Part shown: one piece after another, positions 42,830 through 51,527 of the stretch
How positions within the stretch are numbered: the stretch's first letter is position 1
How the letters are laid out: each line of letters opens with the position of its first letter
NCBI GenBank assembly: GCA_963728925.1
Contig: CAVSMB010000015.1
Location: 182,374 to 246,373, forward strand
Source of the DNA: JBBPZA01 sp963728925
GTDB taxonomy: Bacteria; Actinomycetota; Thermoleophilia; Solirubrobacterales; Solirubrobacteraceae
Length of the DNA stretch: 64,000 nt
Direction of reading: 5' to 3'
Position numbers and translations under genes: made by a program
The notes under the pieces: generated by a model
Seen by the model: only the letters and a program-made list of their open reading frames with translations
Told to the model about the DNA's origin: nothing
The model's database searches: none

Positions 42830-43153
42830 TCAGTTCATGGACGGATGCCAGTCGTGGCCGGACGGGAAGTAGTCGAGGAGGACGCGCTCGGCGCCGTCCT
42901 CTCCCACGACCGAGCCGACGACACGACCGCCTCGCGCCCGAAGCAGCGCGAGGCGATCATCGCCAGTCAGCTACGGCAAGGTGTAGAGCGGCCGCTTCGG
43001 TCAAGCGAGCCCGGACGCCCGGGTCCTCCACGCGGTCAAGCGCGAGGTGGACCTGCGCCGCGTCTGGCGGACCCATCGCTCCAAATCGTCAACAGCCGCG
43101 TCGACCGCGTCGGCGCCCTCGGGCGAAACCCGGTGGATCGCCGACCGGATCAA
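42830..43153 (-). pseudogene. Small element gene with frameshifts
   Basis: Three frame pieces together look like one small protein of about 105 residues: LIRSAIHRVSPEGADAVDAA (TTG start at 43153), then AAQVHLALDRVEDPGVRARL, then DDRLALLRARGGRVVGSVVG ending DYFPSGHDWHPSMN. The last shift lies near ACTGGCGATGAT, where one missing base separates the frames. No family is recognised. Coding is inferred from residue pattern and codon bias. Confidence 0.4.
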
Positions 43154-43253
43154 GTCGCATAACCCTTCCGGGATACGCCCTTAGCGTTGACGCGCCGCGC
43201 GCCGTTCGGTTAGCGTCGGCGCTATCGGCGCCTGTCCTACTCGCCGACCGGGG

Positions 43254-43421
43254 CTAGCGCTCGCGCTCTGGCCAGCTCTCGTAGCCGACGGTGTCCGCGA
43301 TCCGCCCGCCGGCGGCCAGCAGCTTGGCGGCGATATACACGGCGGTGTTGGCGGCCTGCGCGGGCCAGCGGCTGTCGGCGAGGTGGCATGGTGCTGCTTC
43401 TCCGTCCAAAGCGGAAGCCAC
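43254..43421 (-). CDS. Small hypothetical protein
   Basis: About 55 residues from a GTG at 43421: the convincing part is DSRWPAQAANTAVYIAAKLL followed by AAGGRIADTVGYESWPERER. The amphipathic helix and Trp-rich end look protein-like. It follows the DUF262-HNH gene after about 20 bp. The start is uncertain. Confidence 0.4.
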   Translation of the reverse strand: MASALDGEAAPCHLADSRWPAQAANTAVYIAAKLLAAGGRIADTVGYESWPERER

Positions 43422-43440
43422 ACCGCCGGCTCTGGCGTGC

Positions 43441-44526
43441 TCAGACCCCACCCTTAACGCGGTTGTCGTCCTCGCAAAGCATCTGGCAGTTGGCGGCCTC
43501 AGTCTTGCCACCCTCGTGCCATGGGGTGATGTGGTCGGCTTCCATTTCCTCCAGCTCGAAGTGGTCGCCGCAGACAGGACAGATACCTTTCTGCCGCTCG
43601 TAGGCTTCGCGCCTCTGGTTCGGGCTGAACTGCCTGATGTTGAGGTGCTTCTCTAGATCGTTGAGCACATAGGGGTAGATGCCCGACTTTCTGGTGACAT
43701 CCTCATCGGCCATCAGGATGTTGATTTGCTCTTCCAGCTTCGCGGAGTCCCACTCCACATCCTTGAAGCTATTGTAAAGCTCGCCCCACGGGACGCCCTT
43801 CATCTCCCTCCGGTACTTCGGGAACGTGGCCTCCACCCACGCGATCACGCTCTTGAAGTGGAGCCAGAGTTCGTTGGCGTTGGGCTTGTGCTGTTGCTTC
43901 GCCATGTAGCCCTCGATGTCGCCGCCGTTGATCCACTTGATGACCGTCTCCAAGTACTCCTGGCGGATCGGCGTGCCCTTGACGTAGTCGCTGCCGATGG
44001 CGTAGGCAGGGCACCCGCTCTTGCTGAAATAGCGCTTAGCGTCCGTCACCCAGGAGCCTGCGTAGACGGCGTTTCGCAATTCTTGGTCCGTTAGCTTCTC
44101 GCCAGCGATGTTGATGGTCTTGAACCACTCCAGCTTCTCGCTGTCCGGGCCACTGCACAGGTAGACCATCAGCGGGTACTCGAGGATGGCCTCCTGCTCG
44201 TCTGACTGGAGGTTGTGGAAGTAGCGGCCCTGGAAGGCGAAGTCGCCTTCGACGTACTGGCAGATCGAGATAGTCCGCTGCTGGCCGTCGATGACCTCGT
44301 AGTCTCCGTCCTCCTCACGCACGGCCCAGTACATGACGTTGAGAGGGAAGTCGCGCGTGATCGTGTCGATGACCGCATCGCGCTGCTTGTCCTTGTAGAT
44401 GAACTCGCGCTGATAGGGCGGCCGGATGTCTAGCTTGCCTGAGTAGCCGACGACGCCTGCCTCGTCGTTGTCCTAGTAGCCCTCGGCAAGGTCGCGGACC
44501 TTCATCTCCTTGAGCTCGATCTTCAT
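43441..44526 (-). pseudogene. DUF262-HNH nuclease with an in-frame stop at codon 18
   Basis: From ATG 44526 the frame reads MKIELKEMKVRDLAEGY, then TAG (44473-44475), then DNDEAGVVGYSGKLDIRPPY and onward without interruption. The DUF262 part has the nucleotide-site motif VIDGQQRTIS. The C-terminus is an HNH nuclease: CPVCGDHFELEE, ADHITPWHEGGKTEAANCQM and DDNRVKGG. DUF262 with a nuclease domain is known from GmrSD-type modification-dependent restriction. The start overlaps the stop of the methyltransferase (ATGA), so the two form a unit. An internal ATG (44334) could give a truncated product lacking the DUF262 start. Confidence 0.75.
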
Positions 44527-45550
44527 AGCCGCTTGTTCCTGATGACGATCCTGTAGAAGAGCCGGCGGTAGGTGCCGTCGCCGTTGGCGAGGTAGAACCT
44601 AGGTCCGCCCTGCGCGTACGTGCCCTTCTTGGCGATGTTCGCCATGGGCGTTCTCAGCTCGCGGCTGTTGCCCAGGATCTCGAACTGATCGGGGTTGTAG
44701 TTGTCGAGGATCGTGATCGGCACTCCCATGGAGACCGTCGTAGTCCATGGGGATATTGGCCGTGCGTGCTACCTCGATGCCGTCGTAATTCGCGTAGGTG
44801 GCATAGTCGATGGGGTTGTACGTCTTGAAGAGGATCAGGTCCTCGTGGCGCTTCGAAATGTCAAGGTTGGTGAACCAGCTGACATTTCTGACTTGACGAG
44901 CCCAGTGTTCGGGTCGTAGACGCCTTTGGCGAAACGCTCTGTGTCCGGTGTATGGAAATAGGCGTTGCCCGAATTGAAACCGTAGCCAAGCCATATTTTC
45001 GTGTCCTTGAACAGCTCAAAGATCTCGTTGTAGGTAATGGCGTTCTTGGAGCCCAATGATCACGAACTGCTTGTCGTGCTCGATCAGTTGGGCGACATAC
45101 TCACGGAACAAGGAGAACGGCGGGTTGGTGACCACGATGTCCGCCTGCTTTAGCAGCTCGATGCTCTCCTGAGCTGCGGAAGTCTCCGTCACCCTTGAGC
45201 GGCTTGATGCCGATCTCCTCGGGATCGGGAACGTTGTTGTTGTTCTTATCGCCGTCGTACTCGAGGTAGATCGCTTGCTCGGCGTCGCTCTGAGCTGAAG
45301 AGATTGGCTTTCTGACTCCTGTAGCACGTCGTGATGAGCTTCTCAGGCCCAACTTCTCGAAGTTGTAGGAGAAGTAATGGAAGAAGTTGCTCACGCGGGG
45401 GTCGTCGCAATTGCAGTAGACAACCTTGCCCTTGAAGTGAGACTTGTAGTGACGCAGCTCGCGCTCGATGTCGCCTAGCTGCGTGTAGAACTCGTCCGCC
45501 GTCGCCGTCTTGGCGTCTTGGAGGTTGCGGTTCAGGGCGTGAGATTCCAT
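44523..45550 (-). pseudogene. EcoRI-type adenine-specific DNA methyltransferase, several indels
   Basis: Pieces in different frames assemble into one protein of about 340 residues: ADEFYTQLGDIERELRHYKS, GKVVYCNCDDPRVSNFFHYF, KKLITTCYRSQKANLFSS, AIYLEYDGDKNNNNVPDPEE, KPLKGDGDFRS, LLKQADIVVTNPPFSLFREY (catalytic NPPF), KNAITYNEIFELFKDTKIWL, NVSWFTNLDISKRHED, and MGVPITILDNYNPDQFEILG. The family methylates adenine in GAATTC-like sites. Six single-base indels (near 45343, 45284, 45172, 45057, 44900, 44735) break it. Base composition is clearly less GC-rich than its surroundings, suggesting recent transfer. Confidence 0.82.
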
Positions 45551-45711
45551 TGGTCTTTCATCGGTTTCCCGGTGACTCTAACGGAGAGGGCGGAAGGAGA
45601 CCGCGAAGAACAGCAGCGGCAGTCGCGGTTGCCGTCATCGCGCCGGGATGATGTGGCGGAAGCTCCACGCCAATGTCGGCGCTCTCCCAGTGTCCCGCCG
45701 CCGAGGCCCTA

Positions 45712-46010
45712 ACGGTTGGCGAAGCTCTCGACCGGCGGCAACTCGCCCTCGGCGGCCGCCGCCTTGGCGATGGCTTGTGCGATCGGGTGCTCGGAGGCGT
45801 GTTCGAGCGCACCGACGAGGCGCAGCGCTTCGCCGCGGTTGACGCCGTCGGCCAGGGCGACCTTGGCGAGGCTCATCTTGCCGGTGGTGACGGTCCCGGT
45901 CTTGTCGAGACGACCGTGTCGACGCGACGCGTGAGCCCAGGACCTCGGGTCCCTGGCCGGACAGTAGCGCCGAGCGCGGCGCCCCGGGCGGCGAGTGCAG
46001 CCGACTTCAC
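45712..46010 (-). pseudogene. Internal fragment of a P1B-type heavy-metal ATPase gene
   Basis: The minus strand encodes LDKTGTVTTGKMSLAKVALA, GEALRLVGALEHASEHPIAQ and AAAAEGELPPVESFANR then TAG. DKTGTVTTG is the phosphorylation site of P-type ATPases, and SEHPIAQAI is the metal-transporter HP motif. Upstream in a shifted frame ARGAALG...RRVDTVV continues the family. About 90 of some 700 residues remain, with no start, no membrane part and no end. The next 160 bp (45551-45711) show nothing. Confidence 0.7.
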
Positions 46011-46014
46011 GCGG

Positions 46015-46221
46015 TCAGCGCTCGGCCCGCGCCCGCTCGTCGTCGATCCACGCGGTGATTGCGTCGCCGAGCTCGCGCGCCAACTCCGCGCGCGCGGCGC
46101 GAGCGTCGGCCGCGGCCCGCTCCGCGCGAGCCACGCGCCGGTCCTGGGTATAGAGGTCGGCCTCGGCCTGCACTCTGCGACACCATGCGGTCGCCTCGGT
46201 GTTGGTGTCCTCGAACGTCAT
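46015..46221 (-). CDS. Small coiled-coil-like hypothetical protein
   Basis: A 68-residue charged helical protein: MTFEDTNTEATAWCRRVQAE, then RVARAERAAADARAARAELA and ITAWIDDERARAER. It has a good ribosome site, GAGGGAGG, before ATG 46221. The gene lies next to the origin-like region. Function unknown. Confidence 0.6.
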   Translation of the reverse strand: MTFEDTNTEATAWCRRVQAEADLYTQDRRVARAERAAADARAARAELARELGDAITAWIDDERARAER

Positions 46222-46257
46222 ACGGTCCTCCCTCTCGTGGTTGGTTGATCCAGCGGA

Positions 46258-46440
46258 TGCAAAGGGCCCGATTTGACCGTCACCACCGGCACCACCGTCA
46301 CCTTTGGCTCTACAGAGCCAAAAATTGGGGTGTCGGTCACCGGCACCACCGACACCCCACCGACACCACAAATTGGCTCTGTAGGCGGGGTGGTGACGGG
46401 GTGACGTTGGTGACGATGAAATCGGGCCGTATCCATGTGG
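46258..46440. other. Origin-like non-coding dyad region
   Basis: The 180 bp between a small gene and the primase are non-coding and highly structured. The outer arms GGCCCGATTT (46265-46274) and AAATCGGGCC (46419-46428) are perfect inverted repeats. Inside each lie several copies of CGTCACC on opposite strands (iteron-like). At 46308-46327 TTTGGCTCT-AC-AGAGCCAAA is a perfect palindrome, and TTGGCTCTGTAGGCG (46373-46387) recurs next to attR. Position beside the primase fits a replication origin. Confidence 0.55.
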
Positions 46441-46443
46441 CCC

Positions 46444-48788
46444 TTAGGAGTCGCCGAACAGCCGATCGGCGAGCTCCTCCTCCTCCTGTGTCGCGCGGCG
46501 CGCGAGGTCTATCCAGCGCCCCTTCGACTTGGTCCTGCGTGGTCGATCACGTAGCCGAGCTCGCGCAGATTCGGCGCGAGGCGATCGAGCTCGCCGCGGA
46601 CCGCGCGCGCGGTCTTCGGCCAGTCCTTCGCCTTGGTCGCCTTTTCGTCGACCTTGCCGGCCAGTTTCTCGAGCAGCTCGCTCGCCGTGCCGCTGAACCC
46701 GTGGTCGGCGACCCGGCGCAGCGCCGCGCCGATGACGGACGTCTCGACCGCCGTCTCGTGGCCCTCGTCGCGGTTCGCCTTGTATGCCTTGAGGAACGAC
46801 CCCGTCGCCCAGCCGAGCGCCGGCTCGGCCGCCGTGACCCACTTGGCGAGATCGGCCATCCGTGGCATCCGCTCGAGCTTGACGTCGCCTACGCGCGCGA
46901 GCGCGACGACGAGCACGTCGAGCAGTCCGCCGAGGATGCCGGTCTGGGCCTGCGCGAAGTCCGCCCAGAAGACCTCCTCGTCGATCCGGCTCGCCTCGGG
47001 GATCACCGGGGCCTCGACGAGCAGCGATCGCGAGAGCAGGTCCGGGCGCGTCGCGACCTCCTCGATCCCGTTCAGCAGGACCGGGCGCTGGGCGTCGAGG
47101 ACGAACTCGTCGCCGTCGGTGTACAGCGTCCGCTTGCTCATCCCGCCGCCGGTCGACAGGCGGCACAGCGCGTCGCTCAGCCACTGCGGGATTGACGACA
47201 GGTTGTCGTAGGCCACGACCACGAGCTCGCCGCGCTGACCATGAGGTCCTCGACGTTGTGAGGCGCCGATCGCAGCGGCGTCGAGCTCGGGTCGACCAGC
47301 GCGCGCAGGACCTTGCACATGTGCGACTTGGCCGAGCTGTGCTCGCCGTGGGTGGGGAGCACGGGGTACGGATACCCCGGCCGGTAGGCCGCGAGCAGCC
47401 GGCTACGACCAGGCGCCAGTCGTCATCGTCGCGGACGTTGACGAACCGGCGCAGGTCGTAGAGATCGCCGCCCGGGACGGGGATCGGGAGCGGCGCCATC
47501 GCCCCCGTGCGGCGGAACTTCACCGGGTGCCGGTCGAGGACCCTCCAGCCCTTCGCGGTGACCTCGATCGCGTGCCACTCCGGATCTCCGACGTCGACGA
47601 CGATGCGCTGCGCGTCGCCGGCGATCCGCACGTGCACCGGGAGCTCGAGGCCCTCGTGCACGCCTTAGCGTCGAGCACGCCGAGCGCGTCGGCGACCGCC
47701 GCGGCGTTCGGCGTGCTCTCCTCCTGCTCGTGATACAGGCGCTTCACGTAGCGCCGGAACGGCGTTGAGAGGACCAGGGCGGTCTCCTCGTGGTTACCCA
47801 CGACGTAGGTCGCGAGCGCCTGCTGGCGGTCGTCGTGGAACAGCTCGACGCCGGCCTCGAGCACGAGCTCGACAAGCCGGGTCGCCACCGAGCGCTTCTT
47901 GCCGAGGAGCTTCTCGAGGTCCTTCAGCGACTTCGCCTCGGCGATCTCCTCCTCGGTGATCCCGGCCTCGGCGAGCTCGCCCAGGATGCTCTCGGGGATC
48001 ACGAGGTCGGAGAGCTCGCTCGGGTCGCGGTGACCCGCCGCCGGCGCCTTCTTCGCGATCGACTTCGCGATCTTCGCAACCTCGGCGTCGCTCAGCGGCG
48101 GCCGACAACGCCTCGCGTTCTCCTCCAGCAGACCAGCCAGGATCGCCTCCTCGCTCATGCCGCGCCGGCGCATCGTCCCGGCGAGCGACGTGAGCGTGGT
48201 GTTGCGGTTCGCGCCGATGACGTCGCCCACCGGCTCAGCCTTCGGCCCCTTCCCGTTGGTCTTCGCGATCCGGCTCAGGTCGGGCACCGGCGGCAGCTCG
48301 CCGACGGGCGGCAGCTGCCCGAGGTACTGGACCCCGGACGGGTGCGCGCTCGGCGGGACGATGAGGTACGCGCCCACCGAGCGGATCTCTACCCCCGCCA
48401 TGGCCGTCTCGCCGGTCGGCATCGAGCCGCGGGCGAGCACGTGTGCGCCGCGCAGGCCGGCCAGGCTCGCCGGGTACTCCTCGCAGCGCTCGGGCGCCTC
48501 ACCGGTGCGCAACACCGGGAGGCCCTCGAGCTCGAGCTCGGCGATCACCTCCTCGGGGTCGGCGCCGAGCTTGGAGTCGATATCCACGCCGACGATCCCC
48601 GACGCGCCGCACGCCACGCCGATGTTGGCGTCGGGCGTCTTGTCCCACCACGCGAGGATCTCGCGTTCGGCGCGGGTCCCGGCCTTGAACCCGTTGCCGG
48701 TGATCGGTTCCTTACCGCGCGGGCGGCAGGGGAACACGTGGTAGCCGAGCTCGGCGAGATCGCGAGCGGCGTCCAGGAGCGGGCTCAT
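46444..48788 (-). pseudogene. PrimPol-type primase/helicase-like replication protein, four single-base deletions
   Basis: From ATG 48788 the frame gives the bifunctional primase-polymerase domain (MSPLLDAARDLAELGYHVFP, GVDIDSKLGADPEEVIAELE), a PriCT-like domain (RRRGMSEEAILAGLLEENAR), then a linker. Four shifts (near 47664, 47400, 47240, 46545), each repaired by adding one base, connect to VHEGLELPVHVRIAGDAQ, the ATPase-like THGEHSSAKSHMCKVLRALV (Walker A-like), LVVVAYDNLSSIPQWLSDAL (Walker B-like) and the C-terminus RRATQEEEELADRLFGDS. The repaired protein has about 780 residues and would replicate the element. Confidence 0.78.
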
Positions 48789-48997
48789 GCCTGCCCCTGG
48801 TCGAGGATGCGCTCGAGGCAGGTCGCGCAAAGCTGCGCATCCTCGTGCCCGCCCCAATGTCCGGGGTGGAGTGGCGGGCCGGCGGTGCAGGACCAGCAGG
48901 CCGGTCCGTCGGCCTGGTCGAGCGGGGCGAGCTCGCCCTCCCAGGAGTGCTCCGGGTCGCGCGTAGCGTTAGGCCGGCTGAGATCCGGTAGGCTCAT
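48785..48997 (-). CDS. Small zinc-binding-like protein
   Basis: A 70-residue protein, MSLPDLSRPNATRDPEHSWE, with two CxxC-type pairs: ACWSCTAGPP and LCATCLERIL. Its stop overlaps the primase start (ATGA). It is probably a small regulatory or replication accessory protein. Confidence 0.6.
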   Translation of the reverse strand: MSLPDLSRPNATRDPEHSWEGELAPLDQADGPACWSCTAGPPLHPGHWGGHEDAQLCATCLERILDQGQA

Positions 48998-49226
48998 GCG
49001 TGGTTCCTTGTAGCGGTCTCGCGATCGGCCCGGTGTCCGCCGGGCCGTCGCCGTTTTGGTGGCCGTCGTGGCCGAGAAGTTCGTGGAGGCGCGCCGCGGG
49101 GACGCGGAGCGACCGCCCGAGGCGGACGGTCGGGATCTCGCCGCGGCGGGCCGCCTCATAGGCGGCCGAGCGTCCGATGCGCAGGATCGCCGCGGCCTCT
49201 TCGACGGTGTAGACGGCCGTCGTCAC
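48969..49226 (-). CDS. Excisionase/AlpA-type helix-turn-helix protein
   Basis: An 85-residue protein: VYTVEEAAAILRIGRSAAYE, then ARRGEIPTVRLGRSLRVPAA. This is the HTH_17 (MerR-like excisionase) pattern. In satellites such proteins activate the lytic genes (AlpA) or direct excision. The GTG start overlaps the XRE repressor stop (GTGA). Its end overlaps the small zinc protein by 29 bp. Confidence 0.75.
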   Translation of the reverse strand: MTTAVYTVEEAAAILRIGRSAAYEAARRGEIPTVRLGRSLRVPAARLHELLGHDGHQNGDGPADTGPIARPLQGTTHEPTGSQPA

Positions 49227-49471
49227 CGCCGGCCGCCGGCGATGCCCGAGAGCCCGAGCAGGAGGTCCGCGTAGGGGCCGCATAGCGCCCTGCTGGGCGA
49301 GCGCTTACCGGACTCCCAGTAGGTGACCGCGACGCGGCACACGCCGAGCGCGTCGGCGACCTCCTGCTGCGTCAGTCCGGCCTGGATGCGCAGGTAGCGG
49401 CGGGTTTCGGCCGGCGGGAGCGCGGCGCGCCGCCGTGCGGTGTCGAGGAGCGTCTCGGTTGCGGTGGTCAT
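49223..49471 (-). CDS. XRE-family transcriptional regulator
   Basis: An 82-residue protein with one HTH: RRYLRIQAGLTQQEVADALG, then VCRVAVTYWESGKRSPSRAL. It is the first gene of the leftward operon and faces the rightward integrase operon across 124 bp. That is the classical position of a repressor controlling the element's life cycle. Confidence 0.8.
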   Translation of the reverse strand: MTTATETLLDTARRRAALPPAETRRYLRIQAGLTQQEVADALGVCRVAVTYWESGKRSPSRALCGPYADLLLGLSGIAGGRR

Positions 49472-49595
49472 GGCGAATGACAGTAACCGTGTTGCGCCCG
49501 TGCTACTAGAGCCGAATTGGGAACACGCTAAGTCGATAGTCGGGCGGGAGCGGCACGCTGCTGCTCCTTCGTTACATCAGCGCTACCATGCCGGT
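49472..49595. promoter_or_regulatory. Divergent promoter region of the element
   Basis: 124 bp between the XRE repressor and the integrase operon. It must contain both promoters and the repressor's operators. It is less GC-rich than its surroundings; I see no unambiguous -10 or long palindrome. Confidence 0.5.
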
Positions 49596-50312
49596 ATGGA
49601 GCCGACCACCACCCCCTTGCAGGCCGACCTCGACGCGTTCGCGGACGAGTTCCCCTCCGGACGCGGGGAGATGATCGGGACGGCCGACGGCACCTGGATC
49701 AATGACGCGCTCGGCGACGGCTGGATCGTCTCCCACCGCGTCGTCGAGCGCGATGGCGAACTCCTCGTCGCCGAGGTCCGCATCCACGCCGCACCACACG
49801 GCCACAAGGAGTCCATGTGGTTCGAGGCCAGCCTCCTCGGGCGGCCCGACGGGCCGGCGCCGGCGATCCCGCGAGGCGGGCTCTCGACACGCCGGGTGCG
49901 CCAAGCGATCCGGACCGCGGGGGCGGTCGACCGCGTCCGCGCCGAACGCCGGCGCGACCTCGACAGCGACGCCTTCCAGGGGTTTCAGTCGCAGATCCAG
50001 GCGAAGTGGGGGGTCCGCTTCCCTGAGTTCAGCCGCGAGGCGCTCGCCACGCCGCGCCACGTCGGCCGGCGTGGCCGCTCCGACCTTTGGTACGCGCAGA
50101 TCGCGGCCGTGTACGTCGCGGCGATCGAGAACGGCCGCCGCGACGTAAACGTGGCGGTCGCCGAGCACCTCGGCGGCGGTTACGATGCGGCGTTCGCCCG
50201 GGGCGCGGTGGGCCGCGCTCGCAAGCGCGGCCTGCTCACCGAACCGGCGAAGGGGCGCGCCGGCGGCCATCTGACCGACAAGGCGCGCAAGGTCCTCGAG
50301 GGAGAGTCATGA
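49596..50312 (+). CDS. Hypothetical protein coupled to the integrase
   Basis: A 238-residue protein: MEPTTTPLQADLDAFADEFP, a beta-rich N-terminal part (GDGWIVSHRVVERDGELLVA), a linker, and a C-terminal winged-helix-like part (FAQ-free; AIENGRRDVNVAVAEHLGGG, RARKRGLLTEPAKGRAGGHL). The C-terminal half looks like a replication or DNA-binding HTH found in actinobacterial integrating elements. Its stop overlaps the integrase start (ATGA). Function unknown. Confidence 0.68.
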   Translation: MEPTTTPLQADLDAFADEFPSGRGEMIGTADGTWINDALGDGWIVSHRVVERDGELLVAEVRIHAAPHGHKESMWFEASLLGRPDGPAPAIPRGGLSTRRVRQAIRTAGAVDRVRAERRRDLDSDAFQGFQSQIQAKWGVRFPEFSREALATPRHVGRRGRSDLWYAQIAAVYVAAIENGRRDVNVAVAEHLGGGYDAAFARGAVGRARKRGLLTEPAKGRAGGHLTDKARKVLEGES

Positions 50313-51445
50313 GGGGACACGTCCGCAAGCGCGGCGACAAGTGGGCCGTCGTCGTAGACGTCGGCGTCGACGCCGATACCGGCAAACGCCGTCAGCGGTG
50401 GCACTCCGGGTTCGACCGCCGCAAAGACGCCGAGCGCGAGCTGTCCGCGATCTTGCAACGGCTCGACAACGGCGTCTACGTCGAGCCGGCCCGCCAGACC
50501 GTGGCCGTCTACCTCGACGCATGGCTGGCCGCGCAGCGGTCCCGGCTGCGGCCGGCCACGCTCGAGTCCTACACGAGCGTCATCGGCGCGCACGTCGTGC
50601 CCGAGCTCGGCCACGTCGCCCTAGCGAAGCTGACCGCGGCCCACCTGGACCAGCTCTACGCCGGCCTGCTCGCCGACGGCCGCAGCGACGGCGCCGGCGG
50701 CCTGTCCGCGCGGACCGTCCGCTACACCCACACGATCGTGAAGCGCGCGCTCGCCGACGCGGCCCGCAAAGGTTTGGTCGCCCGCAACGTCGCCGAGCTC
50801 GCCGACCCGCCGTCCGTGAAGGCAACCAAGGCGCCGACCATGCGCACCTGGACGGCCGACGAGGTCGCGACCTTCCTCGAGCACGTCCGCGACGATCGCC
50901 TGTACGCCGCGTGGCTCCTCGCCGCCAGCACCGGCGCCCGCCGCGGCGAGGTGCTCGGGTTGCGCTGGCGCGACCTCGAGCACGATCGTGCCTCAATCAT
51001 CCAGACGATCATCGACGGTCCCGACGGGCCGCGCGTGTCCCGGCCGAAGTCCGGCCGCGGCCGCAGCATCGCGCTCGACGCCGCGACGGTCGACGCGCTG
51101 CGGGCGCACCGCCGCGCGCAGGCCGCCGAGCGGCTCGCCTGGGGCCCGGCGTACCGGGATCACGACCTGGTGGTCTGCCGCGAGGATGGGTCGCCGGTGC
51201 GGCCACGGTCGCTCACGCGGGCCTTCGCCGGCCACGCCGCCGAGGCCGGCCTGCCGGCGATCCGCCTGCACGATCTGCGGCACACGTGGGCGACGCTCGC
51301 ACTGGGCGCCGGCGTGCACCCGAAGATCGTCTCGGAGCGCCTCGGCCACGCGTCTATCGCGATCACCCTGGACACATACAGCCACGTCTCGGCCGGGATG
51401 CAGGAAGACGCCGCGGCGACCGTCGCGGCGCTGTTCACGCGCTGA
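50309..51445 (+). CDS. int: Tyrosine site-specific integrase
   Basis: A 378-residue phage-type integrase. It has an N-terminal arm-binding AP2-like domain (RKRGDKWAVVVDVGVDADTG), a SAM-like core-binding domain (about 62-165), and a catalytic domain. Catalytic residues: R211 (TGARRGEVL), H321-x2-R324 (HDLRHTWAT), H347 (LGHASI) and nucleophile Y357 (LDTYSH). It is intact and lies 84 bp from attR, as usual for the cognate integrase. The target is the 3' end of the adjacent MIP18/DUF59 gene. Confidence 0.95.
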   Translation: MRGHVRKRGDKWAVVVDVGVDADTGKRRQRWHSGFDRRKDAERELSAILQRLDNGVYVEPARQTVAVYLDAWLAAQRSRLRPATLESYTSVIGAHVVPELGHVALAKLTAAHLDQLYAGLLADGRSDGAGGLSARTVRYTHTIVKRALADAARKGLVARNVAELADPPSVKATKAPTMRTWTADEVATFLEHVRDDRLYAAWLLAASTGARRGEVLGLRWRDLEHDRASIIQTIIDGPDGPRVSRPKSGRGRSIALDAATVDALRAHRRAQAAERLAWGPAYRDHDLVVCREDGSPVRPRSLTRAFAGHAAEAGLPAIRLHDLRHTWATLALGAGVHPKIVSERLGHASIAITLDTYSHVSAGMQEDAAATVAALFTR

Positions 51446-51456
51446 CGCCGGCGCGC

Positions 51457-51475
51457 GTTTGCAATCCGTTTGCAA
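51457..51475. repeat. Putative arm-type integrase site, right
   Basis: GTTTGCAATCCGTTTGCAA, identical and in the same orientation as 40797-40815, directly after the integrase stop and about 55 bp from attR. Confidence 0.65.
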
Positions 51476-51527
51476 ACGGCCCACCACGCTCGCCGGCGAA
51501 CGGCGCCGTTTGGCTCTGTAGGCGCGA

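Noticed and set aside
45558..45711. Continuation of the P-type ATPase fragment beyond the TAG at its end
   Set aside because: None of the three frames shows the expected GxGxxG/hinge sequence after VESFANR; similarity ends here.
46258..46440. A tRNA or structured RNA gene in the dyad region
   Set aside because: No cloverleaf or TPsiC/D-arm pattern; the symmetry is of nested inverted repeats and iterons as in origins.
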